Assembly: GCA_964468125.1 (NCBI GenBank)
Contig: CAYXVF010000127.1
Coordinates: forward strand, 1-15,314
Direction: 5' to 3'
Length of the DNA: 15,314 nt
Origin: CAYXVF01 sp964468125
Lineage (GTDB): Bacteria > Myxococcota > XYA12-FULL-58-9 > CAYXVF01
Under the pieces are notes generated by a model. The model did no database searches, was not told where the DNA came from, and worked only from the letters and a program-made list of their open reading frames with translations. A program made the translations under genes and the position numbers. Shown in pieces: positions 1 through 6,897 of this stretch. Numbering within the stretch: position 1 is the stretch's first letter; every line of letters starts with the position of its first letter.

Positions 1-66
1 GGAGATGGATCATCGCGCAACGTGCCGGGACCTCGAACCGATAAGGTCCACGGTGCGAGGTGCGCG

Positions 67-390
67 ATGGATCTCGAACGAGTTGGAAATCACCTGCGCG
101 GTGGCGTGGTTGGCGACCACGCGATGGCGATCGCCTGGAGCGCCGACCCGGAGACCGCGCTCGAAAAACTGCCCGCGTCCGCGATCGAGGGACTCGATCG
201 TGCGCACGGACAGGCCCTCAGCAAACAACTCAACGTCGAGCCGAAGCATTTGACCATCGGCCACATGCTCGCCGCCTGCCCGAGGATGATCGGCTTCGTG
301 CTCCAGTCGAACCGCGGCACGCCTCCACCGGCCCTCCAACACTATGAGGGAATACGAGCGGCCCTTTCGCCGCTCGGTGGCGCCGCTTGA
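67..390 (+). CDS. small conserved-looking protein of unknown function (possibly 3' end of a longer gene)
   Basis: I do not recognise this 107-residue protein. The frame is open back to the left edge, so it could be the tail of a longer gene. I prefer the ATG at 67 because a GAGGT Shine-Dalgarno lies at 57-61 with a 5-base gap, and because G/C at third codon positions rises from about 59 percent before the ATG to about 75 percent after it. A GTG at 22 is another in-frame start. The product has no signal peptide or membrane segment. The middle part alternates acidic and hydrophobic residues like a soluble helical domain, with one Cys in the motif HMLAACPRM. It ends 19 bp from the convergent kinase stop, with no obvious terminator between them. 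The opposite-strand frames are rich in Arg and Ser and look like shadows. Confidence 0.5.
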   Translation: MDLERVGNHLRGGVVGDHAMAIAWSADPETALEKLPASAIEGLDRAHGQALSKQLNVEPKHLTIGHMLAACPRMIGFVLQSNRGTPPPALQHYEGIRAALSPLGGAA

Positions 391-409
391 GCTTTGAGCA
401 TCGACCGAC

Positions 410-2422
410 TCAGCGCGCAACGCGCACGACTTCGTCCTGCGCCTGGCGAACGACACGCTTTTTCTTGAGCTTCACCGGGGTTTCACGATTGGCCCAGGCA
501 CGCACCACGCCGCGAAGCAGGCCGCCGACGGTCTCGACCTCGACGGTGTGTTTTCCCGGAGTCACGCGGATCCGTGTCGCCCCCAGACCGCAGGAGCCCA
601 TCTGATTTCCGTCGACGTAGATCCAGGTGCCGTCGCAACGAACGGCGAGGGTCGCGGTACGCTTGGGGGGTGGAGCGACCGGCAGGATTTCCTCGTCCGG
701 CTGGAGCGCAGGTTCTGGGTCGGCCTCGGCTGCAGGCGGGGTCGGCTCTTCCGTACCGACCTCCGGGAGCTCCGGCATCGGTTCCACCGGATTCAGGCTC
801 GCTTTGATCTTGGCGATTTCCTTCGCCAGAACGTGCTGGTCGTCGCTCGTCGGATTCATCGCAAAGTAGGCAAACGCGGCCGCGCCGCCTAGGACCACAA
901 GCAAGAACAGCGCGCCGATCGCTTGTTTACCGCGGTCGAGCTCCTGGCGAGGCGTGGCCTTCGGCTTGCGTTTCGTCTTGGGCCTTCGACGTTTGGGCGC
1001 CGGGGCGAAGGCGCTGTCCTCGACCTCGAAGGCCTTGATCGGCGCGAGCGAAGAGCTCTCGCGCTTCTTCTTTTCTTTGTCTTGAATCTTCGGGGGCGGC
1101 TGAAAGTCCGGAAGCTCGAAGCTTTCGGCAGGCTCGAGCGCCCTGGGATCGATCTCCGCCGACGGATGCGACGACGTTTTTTGCTCGAGGGGAAAGGGTC
1201 CGACCTCGTCGTCGAGAATCATTGTCGACGGTTGGCCAGGAACCTTGGCCACGGACTCCTCGTCCAGGATCTGCGTCCCCCCCGGTTTGAACTGCTCCAT
1301 CTGTACGTCGGGGATCGGCTTTCCCCGAGGCAGTGGCGTCTTCTCGCGATTCGCTTGCCAGCCACCGCGCGCCTTGGGGGTTCCGAGCGCCTTCAGAGGC
1401 TTCTGCGGCCCACTTGCGCGGGCCATGGACTCGTCGCCACCAAACTCGCGCATGAACTCCGCGAGCTGTGTCGACGACACAGCCGTTCCCGCCCCCATCA
1501 GCCAGCCTTCGAGCACGCTTTGCAGATCGGCAGCCGAATAGCGGGTCTTCGGATCGGGCGCGATCGCCTTCATGACGATGTATTCGAGGTCCGGATCGAG
1601 GTCGGGATTGAAGGTGCTCGGCGGCGGCGCCTCGGCACCGCCGGTGATGTCCATCAAGAGCTTTGCGAGCCCTTCCGGACCGTTCGAAACGTCAAAGGGC
1701 GGACGTCCGGCCAGCATGACATAGAGGGTCATGCCCAAGCTGTAAACGTCACGTGCCGGGGTCGCGGAATGCCCCTGAAGGCTCTCCGGTGGCAAGTAGA
1801 GCGGCTTGCCGATCACCTGGTCGCCCTGCGTCATCTGCGTGCCGTCGAGATCCTTCGCCACGCCAAAGTCGAGAAGCTTCACTTGCCCGGAGTAGGTGAT
1901 GAAGACGTTGTCCGGCGAGATGTCGCGGTGGACGATCTGGTGAAGCTTTCCGTCTTCATCGACGAAGTTATGGGCGTAGTGAAGCGCGCTCGCGAGTCCC
2001 GCAACGGTAAATGCCGCGAGCTCCTGGGGAAAACACTCGCGATTCTTTGTCAGCGCATCGACGATGCTGTTGATCGGCTTGCCATTCAGATATTCCATCA
2101 CGATGAAGTAGGTGTCATCGAGGGTGGCGAGCTCGAGGATTTCGACGATGTTCGGGTGATGGAATCTCGAGGTCAGACTCGCTTCACGAATGAAGCGCTC
2201 GACGAAGTCGTGGTCGTGCACCTTGTCCGGTCGGATCCGCTTGATGACGACCTTGCGGGAGAACCCTTTCGGTCCCGTCCGGTGCGCGAGGTACACCTCG
2301 GCCATGCCGCCGCGACCGAGAAGCTCATCGAGCAAAAACCCCGGTGGCGCATCGCCGAGCTCGTCGTCTGTCTCCTCCCGGAAGTCGTCCAACCAGGAGT
2401 CTTCGCTCTCCAACTCTGACAT
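410..2422 (-). CDS. membrane-anchored Ser/Thr protein kinase with C-terminal PEGA-like domain
   Basis: This 670-residue protein is a Hanks-type (PknB-like) kinase expected to phosphorylate Ser/Thr on cytoplasmic targets. Visible motifs are the glycine loop GRGGMAEV (36-43), the ATP-binding lysine in VVIKRI (K61), catalytic HRDISPDN (D167), the DFG magnesium motif (185-187) and PPES (211-214), which takes the place of APE. A Pro- and charge-rich linker (about 330-495) ends in a strongly basic stretch before a single membrane helix (about 501-521). The roughly 150 residues beyond it should be outside the cytoplasm: a Pro/Glu-rich stalk followed by a PEGA-like beta domain (about 587-650) with two cysteines (C596, C611) that could form a disulfide. 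The linker carries two near-identical motifs, TQILDEE and TMILDDE. It is the last gene of the leftward cluster, 93 bp after arfB. The signal sensed and the targets are unknown. Confidence 0.95.
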   Translation of the reverse strand: MSELESEDSWLDDFREETDDELGDAPPGFLLDELLGRGGMAEVYLAHRTGPKGFSRKVVIKRIRPDKVHDHDFVERFIREASLTSRFHHPNIVEILELATLDDTYFIVMEYLNGKPINSIVDALTKNRECFPQELAAFTVAGLASALHYAHNFVDEDGKLHQIVHRDISPDNVFITYSGQVKLLDFGVAKDLDGTQMTQGDQVIGKPLYLPPESLQGHSATPARDVYSLGMTLYVMLAGRPPFDVSNGPEGLAKLLMDITGGAEAPPPSTFNPDLDPDLEYIVMKAIAPDPKTRYSAADLQSVLEGWLMGAGTAVSSTQLAEFMREFGGDESMARASGPQKPLKALGTPKARGGWQANREKTPLPRGKPIPDVQMEQFKPGGTQILDEESVAKVPGQPSTMILDDEVGPFPLEQKTSSHPSAEIDPRALEPAESFELPDFQPPPKIQDKEKKKRESSSLAPIKAFEVEDSAFAPAPKRRRPKTKRKPKATPRQELDRGKQAIGALFLLVVLGGAAAFAYFAMNPTSDDQHVLAKEIAKIKASLNPVEPMPELPEVGTEEPTPPAAEADPEPALQPDEEILPVAPPPKRTATLAVRCDGTWIYVDGNQMGSCGLGATRIRVTPGKHTVEVETVGGLLRGVVRAWANRETPVKLKKKRVVRQAQDEVVRVAR

Positions 2423-2477
2423 GTGGCGGCAGTCTAGCAGGCTCTCCGAGCAACTTCGCGTGCGTCTGCGATCATTT

Positions 2478-2504
2478 CGTGTGGGTCTTTCGCCTACCCA
2501 CGCG
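2478..2504. repeat. hairpin between arfB and the kinase gene
   Basis: Arms CGTGTGGGT (2478-2486) and ACCCACGCG (2496-2504) form a 9 bp stem, including one G-U wobble when read as plus-strand RNA, around a 9-base loop. It lies in the 93 bp spacer after the arfB stop and before the kinase start. Read leftward it is followed by AAATGATCGC rather than a T-run, so it is not a classical intrinsic terminator. It could be an attenuator, an mRNA-processing or stabilising stem, or chance. Confidence 0.45.
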
Positions 2505-2515
2505 CCCGGCGCACC

Positions 2516-2941
2516 TCAATCCACGCCGGGTTTCTGACGCGCGCGTTTGCGCTCGGACTGTTGGCGTTTTCCCTTCAGGCGCTTGCGGTCCGCGCTACGC
2601 GGCTTGCGGGTCGGTTTGCGGCGCGCCGGCGGGTGCAGGGCCCGACGGATCATCGCCGCCAGTCGCTCGCGAGCGTCCTCGAGGTTTCGGGCCTGATCCC
2701 GGGTCACCTGACTGACGACCTGGACCCGCCCCCGCACGTCCAGACGATTCCGGCAAGCCTCGAGCAAGCGTCTCCTCACAGGCTCGGAGAGTGCAGTCGA
2801 GTGCATCGCATCGAAGCGAAGATCCACCTTCGAGGCGACCTTATTGACGTTCTGCCCCCCGGCGCCCGAGGATCGAGCCGCGCTCCAGCTCAGCTCACGG
2901 GCGGGGATCGCGATTCGTTCGTTGATGCGGAGATCGTCCAC
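2516..2941 (-). CDS. arfB: alternative ribosome-rescue factor ArfB (peptidyl-tRNA hydrolase, YaeJ type)
   Basis: ArfB enters the empty A site of ribosomes stalled on mRNA without a stop codon and hydrolyses the peptidyl-tRNA. The 141-residue length equals that of the E. coli protein to within a residue. The release-factor catalytic motif GGQ is at 28-30 within SGAGGQNVNK, followed by the family-typical SKVDLRFD. Residues from about 107 to the end are a Lys/Arg-rich tail, which in ArfB enters the mRNA channel. The absence of the codon-recognition domains of RF1 and RF2 supports ArfB rather than a full release factor. The start is GTG at 2941-2939, only 3 bases after the rhomboid TGA, so translation is probably coupled to the upstream gene. 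I see no strong Shine-Dalgarno of its own. Confidence 0.93.
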   Translation of the reverse strand: MDDLRINERIAIPARELSWSAARSSGAGGQNVNKVASKVDLRFDAMHSTALSEPVRRRLLEACRNRLDVRGRVQVVSQVTRDQARNLEDARERLAAMIRRALHPPARRKPTRKPRSADRKRLKGKRQQSERKRARQKPGVD

Positions 2942-2944
2942 GGG

Positions 2945-4192
2945 TCAGGACTCGATCTGCGAGAGCGCGTTGCGCACGACCTCTTCCATCTCCGGCGTTG
3001 GATTCATGTCCAAGACCGCATGGAGATGCTGAGCAGCGGCGGTGGGCTGCCGCTTGAAATGGACGTGGATCAGCCCCGCCCGCAGATGGGCGCGTGCCGC
3101 TTTGTCGCTTCCGGAGTACTGGGAAATGAAGCGCTGGAGGATCGACAGCGCCGTGTCGTAGTCGCCGCCGTCCGTGTAGTGGTCCGCGAGCTTCATGATG
3201 TCGCTGTCGGCGATCTCGGCGCGATCCGCAGGACTCAGCTCGGCGAAGATCCGCAGGGCCATTTCCATCGTGCCCCGCGCCATCGCTTGGGAAAATCCCT
3301 CAGCGCCAGTCAATGGCGCAGCCGGTTCCTTGCCGCCAAAACCCGGGATCACGGTGAAGCGCGACCGGTCGCGCCCGATGGGCGTGAAATTGACCCCCGC
3401 TTCGATCTGCTCCGCGCGCCGGTGATCGATCCTGCGCGCGAGCGCGCCGAGCAAACCGCTCGAATCGACATAGCGATTCAAGCCCCAGGCGATGCCGACC
3501 CCGGCGAGCATGCCGCCGATGTGCGCAAAGTAGGCCACCTGCGACTGCACCGATGAGAGCGCAGGCAACACGTTCGAGAAGATGAGCCAGAAGCCGATCA
3601 TGAATCTGGCCGGGATATAGAAGATGTTCAGGAAGAAGATGATGAACACCAGGACCCGGACGCGGTTGCGCGGGAACCAGAGAAAGTAGAAGCCCTGAAC
3701 CCCGGAAATCGCTCCGGAGGCGCCGATGAGCGGCGCCATCGAGCCCCAGGCAAAGATCGAGAACAAGAGCGTACCGAGCACGCCTGTGAGCAAATACGCC
3801 AGCAGATAGGACACCGGTCCGAGCCGATGCTCCACGTTGTCGCCGAAGATGTACAGAAACCACATGTTTCCGAGCAGATGGCTCCAGCCCGCGTGCAGAA
3901 ACATGCAGGAAAAGAGGTCAGCCACCGACGGTGCGCCGGGCTTGAAACCCCACTCCCAGGTGAACGCTTCGTAGGCCGTGGAGTACTGCAGCACGAAGTC
4001 GACGGTGTACTCCGGGTTCAGGCGCAGCAGAAAGTTCAGGTAGTCCTGCGCATTCGGGTCGCTCGGGTCGATCCGCATCGACTGCAGCGGCAGGGAGACC
4101 GCCAGAAAGATCAACACGTTCACCGCGATCAGCGCGTAGGTGACGATGGGGCGCCCCGGTGGGTTGGGCTCATCTCCGATTGGGAAAAACAT
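2945..4192 (-). CDS. rhomboid-family intramembrane serine protease with C-terminal helical extension
   Basis: This 415-residue protein should cleave transmembrane substrates within the lipid bilayer. The N-terminal helix (about 17-35) follows a short FFPIGDE leader. A conserved HLLGN (H105, N109) precedes the catalytic serine in GASG (S159) and the catalytic histidine in AHIGG (H224). Together these make the Ser-His dyad and the supporting His/Asn of active rhomboids. About six helices end near 240. Residues 250-415 form a soluble extension of helical pairs (for example DGGDYDTALSILQRFISQY) resembling TPR repeats, which may bind substrate or partners. The gene is first in the leftward cluster with arfB, divergent from msrP across 80 bp. 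The catalytic residues are all present, so I predict an active enzyme; its substrate cannot be told from here. Confidence 0.93.
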   Translation of the reverse strand: MFFPIGDEPNPPGRPIVTYALIAVNVLIFLAVSLPLQSMRIDPSDPNAQDYLNFLLRLNPEYTVDFVLQYSTAYEAFTWEWGFKPGAPSVADLFSCMFLHAGWSHLLGNMWFLYIFGDNVEHRLGPVSYLLAYLLTGVLGTLLFSIFAWGSMAPLIGASGAISGVQGFYFLWFPRNRVRVLVFIIFFLNIFYIPARFMIGFWLIFSNVLPALSSVQSQVAYFAHIGGMLAGVGIAWGLNRYVDSSGLLGALARRIDHRRAEQIEAGVNFTPIGRDRSRFTVIPGFGGKEPAAPLTGAEGFSQAMARGTMEMALRIFAELSPADRAEIADSDIMKLADHYTDGGDYDTALSILQRFISQYSGSDKAARAHLRAGLIHVHFKRQPTAAAQHLHAVLDMNPTPEMEEVVRNALSQIES

Positions 4193-4272
4193 GGCTCGTC
4201 TAGAGTAATGCCGTCTCGCTGTCAGGGGAGCAACCGGGTGCGTGTCCTCGATTGCTGCTTTAAGTTTCTGAC

Positions 4273-5259
4273 ATGCTCGTTTGCCCGAAACGCTCCTGGG
4301 AGATGCCCTCTTCCCTCATCACGCCCGAAACCGTCTACGCCAACCGGCGCGCCTTTCTGCGCGGAATGGCGGGAGCACTCGCGATTTCGCCACTCGCCTG
4401 CGCCCACGGTTCGGAAAACGACGCCGCCGAGCGCAACGCGAGCTACGAGAGGATCATGCTTCAGCGCTTCTCGGGAAGCTTTCCTGCTGCACCGAATCCG
4501 GATTTTCGCGACGGCGGTCGTCCAATCACCGCCGCCGAATGGGCCACGGGCTACAACAACTTCTATGAATTCGGCACGAACAAACAGCGGGTGAAGACCG
4601 AGGTGGCGGAGTTTGAGCCCTATCCGTGGGCCGTCGAGGTGAGCGGTTTGGTCCACCGGCCCGCGACCTTCGACCTCGGACAACTGATGGCGATGGAGCA
4701 CGAGGAGCGCGTCTACCGCCATCGCTGTGTCGAGCGCTGGGCCATGACCGTCCCCTGGAGCGGATTTCCGCTGCGACGGTTGCTCGAGCGGGTCGCGCCG
4801 ATGGGGAGCGCGAAGTACGTGGCCTTTCTGAGCTTCGACCGCCCGGAGCAGGCCTCGGGGATCCGCAAACAGAAGTGGTACCCCTGGCCCTATTACGAGG
4901 CTCTTCGCATCAGCGAAGCGGCCCACGATTTGGCGTTCCTCGCCACCGGCCTCTACGGCAAGCCCCTGCCCAAACAAAACGGCGCCCCCGTCCGCCTCGT
5001 CGTGCCCTGGAAGTACGGCTACAAGAGCGCAAAGAGCATCACCAAGATCGTGTTTACGGAGAAGCAGCCCGACACCTTCTGGGTGGACATTGCACCGGGC
5101 GAGTACACGTTCCTGAGCAACGTCAATCCGGACGTGCCCCATCCGCGCTGGAACCAGGCGACCGAGAAACTGATCGGCACCGACCAGGAAGTCGCCACTC
5201 AGTTGTTCAACGGCTATAGTGAGGTCGCATCGCTCTACGCGAGTGCGGACGGTCGCTAG
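4273..5259 (+). CDS. msrP: protein-methionine-sulfoxide reductase catalytic subunit MsrP (YedY)
   Basis: MsrP is a periplasmic molybdopterin enzyme that reduces methionine sulfoxide in oxidised envelope proteins. The 328 residues include a twin-arginine signal (NRRAFLRG, R25-R26) followed by a hydrophobic stretch. The molybdenum-ligating cysteine is C152 in YRHRCVERW, and the cofactor-pocket segment is WKYGYKSAKSI (246-256). I keep the ATG at 4273 because the preceding ITPETVYANRR stretch and a short leader are typical of the family. An ATG at 4303 also has a GGGAG next to it, but with no spacing. In Proteobacteria msrP is usually followed by msrQ, the haem-containing membrane partner; here the next gene is convergent, so msrQ is not linked on this side. 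The stop overlaps the stop of the opposing gene. Confidence 0.95.
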   Translation: MLVCPKRSWEMPSSLITPETVYANRRAFLRGMAGALAISPLACAHGSENDAAERNASYERIMLQRFSGSFPAAPNPDFRDGGRPITAAEWATGYNNFYEFGTNKQRVKTEVAEFEPYPWAVEVSGLVHRPATFDLGQLMAMEHEERVYRHRCVERWAMTVPWSGFPLRRLLERVAPMGSAKYVAFLSFDRPEQASGIRKQKWYPWPYYEALRISEAAHDLAFLATGLYGKPLPKQNGAPVRLVVPWKYGYKSAKSITKIVFTEKQPDTFWVDIAPGEYTFLSNVNPDVPHPRWNQATEKLIGTDQEVATQLFNGYSEVASLYASADGR

Positions 5260-6713
5260 CTTCGGTTCGGCTCTTGAGCAGAGCTTCTATGCTCCACGAC
5301 CTTGCCCTCGTTCTTGCGGACGTCGGGAACCCAGGTCGTCTTGGTGCGAACGACGATTTCCCCGAGCAAATGAAAGTCGATCGTATGAAAGAGCGTGCGT
5401 GAGATCCCCGCCTGCTCCACGCGCCGCTGAGGAATCGGCGGAGCGCCGGCTTCCTCGAGATCGATGTAGCTTTCGCTCCCGGCTCTCAACGCGGGATTGT
5501 ACTCGTAGGGCGGTCCGTTTCGTCCTTCACGGCCCCACCTTGCCACGTCAGCGTCGGAGAGCGGAACGATGATGCCGCGGGCTGCCTTCAAGAAGAGATC
5601 GACGAGCCGCGTGCAAATGAGGTGCTCGTCGAGGTGCTCGTAGGCGTATCCGTACTGAAGATCCAGTCGCGCGAGATACTCCAAGAAAGCAACACCACGC
5701 GCCCGTTCTTCGGGCTCCAAGGGCGCACGCACGGCCGCAAGGGCACCCCGCGGCGTGGCGTCGAGGTGCTCATCGATTGTCTCGATTTTCAAGCCGTCGG
5801 GAACCTTCTTGGTCATCAGCTCCTTGAGCCGGACCGCAGGCGTGTTCGACTCGAAGTACGCGATGGTCACGTGGGCGACTTTTAGTGGTTTGTCCGGATC
5901 CTTCGGATCTCCTGCATCCACGACGACGAGAGCATGGCGCATCTCCGCTTCCTCGCCCTCGAACTCCGCGGCAAACAAGAAATCACCCGCTTGCAGCTCA
6001 CCCTGGATGTGCTCACGAAAGAACTCGGGCGTGATGTGACGGCCCGGGGCGGCAGCGATCGGCTCGAAGAGTCCGAACTTCCCGCCGAGGCTCACCTTCG
6101 TATCTTCGAGCTGAAGCTTGGCTCGGACGACGCCCCTCAGGATGCTCCAGGTGCCCTTGAGATCGGAAAGCTCCTCATGGCGCGTCGTCCGAAGGCGAGT
6201 TTCCGGGTCCAGAGAGTTCCGCTCGAGTCCGCTCTTCGGATCGAATGGCCTGTTTCGCTCCTCGAGCGCTGCGGCCACGGGCGCGTGGATGTCCGCCCAG
6301 GCCTTCGGCGTGATCGCACGACGAACGCCGGCGAGCATCGTCCCGACCATCGGTTGTTGCGTCAGGTAGTCCGGAAATGTGGCGCGTTCCGTGACGCTCA
6401 TCGCGTCGACCGCAGAGATCGCGGCCTTCACTTCCTTGCTGTGAGGAACCAGCTCGGCCGCCGGGAAGAGCAGGTCCGAGGCGTTCTGAGCCGCGTTGCG
6501 CAGGACCGTGCCGAGACCGGACTTCTTCGAAAGACGTTCGAGCGCCTCGTACGCCTCCCGCTGCGCCGGCGTCGACCAACGAACTACGCCTTCGCGCGCA
6601 CGGTCCGCTCGCGCGGTTCGCTGGTTGCTGGGGGCGAGGAATAGAGTAGCGAGGTGTCTGCCGCTCGAACGAACGTCGGCACTCGACAGCGACACGATGC
6701 CTTGCGGGTTCAT
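5256..6713 (-). CDS. uncharacterised protein, probable permuted papain-like (YiiX/NlpC-P60 type) hydrolase
   Basis: I do not recognise this 485-residue protein as a named family. It has no signal peptide or clear membrane helix. The central part shows the order of a circularly permuted NlpC/P60 (C92/YiiX-like) fold: GDFLF (243-247), then a candidate catalytic histidine in RHALVVVD (H260), a beta-rich stretch, an Arg before a helical segment (AVRAPLEPEE), and YGYAYEHLDEHLICTRLV with a candidate nucleophile C367. In YiiX-like proteins the equivalent motifs are GD-L-F, HVGI and YCSELV. The N-terminal 200 residues are helical and charged and unmatched by me. The start ATG has AGGA about 6 bases upstream. 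It lies 184 bp after the amidotransferase gene and may be co-transcribed. That the gene is real is nearly certain; the enzymatic assignment is inference at about 0.55. Confidence 0.85.
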   Translation of the reverse strand: MNPQGIVSLSSADVRSSGRHLATLFLAPSNQRTARADRAREGVVRWSTPAQREAYEALERLSKKSGLGTVLRNAAQNASDLLFPAAELVPHSKEVKAAISAVDAMSVTERATFPDYLTQQPMVGTMLAGVRRAITPKAWADIHAPVAAALEERNRPFDPKSGLERNSLDPETRLRTTRHEELSDLKGTWSILRGVVRAKLQLEDTKVSLGGKFGLFEPIAAAPGRHITPEFFREHIQGELQAGDFLFAAEFEGEEAEMRHALVVVDAGDPKDPDKPLKVAHVTIAYFESNTPAVRLKELMTKKVPDGLKIETIDEHLDATPRGALAAVRAPLEPEERARGVAFLEYLARLDLQYGYAYEHLDEHLICTRLVDLFLKAARGIIVPLSDADVARWGREGRNGPPYEYNPALRAGSESYIDLEEAGAPPIPQRRVEQAGISRTLFHTIDFHLLGEIVVRTKTTWVPDVRKNEGKVVEHRSSAQEPNRS

Positions 6714-6752
6714 GGTTTATCCTATTGTTTCGATCACGGGGGCGACGGTAGG

Positions 6753-6778
6753 TCTGGAGAAGGGCCTTGCGCTCCAGA
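6753..6778. repeat. inverted repeat upstream of the 485-residue protein gene
   Basis: Perfect 7 bp arms TCTGGAG (6753-6759) and CTCCAGA (6772-6778) flank 12 bases that contain GGGCC. The dyad lies 40-65 bp upstream of the minus-strand start at 6713, in the 184 bp spacer after the amidotransferase stop. It is placed where an operator would be, but it could equally be a transcript hairpin. No T-run follows in the leftward direction. Confidence 0.4.
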
Positions 6779-6897
6779 GCGCCAGCGATCCATCATCGGC
6801 ATTCGCTGCACAGGGTTGCGCTCGAATTCGTGTTTGCCCACGGCCAGGCCACCGTCGGCGTCTTCACGGTGTTTAGCGACGATAGGAGCTGTGCGCC

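Noticed and set aside
923..2419. Long plus-strand open frame (498 codons) opposite the kinase gene
   Set aside because: It is antisense to a kinase with all catalytic motifs intact. Its product is Arg/Leu-rich with no recognisable domain, as expected from a high-GC shadow frame.
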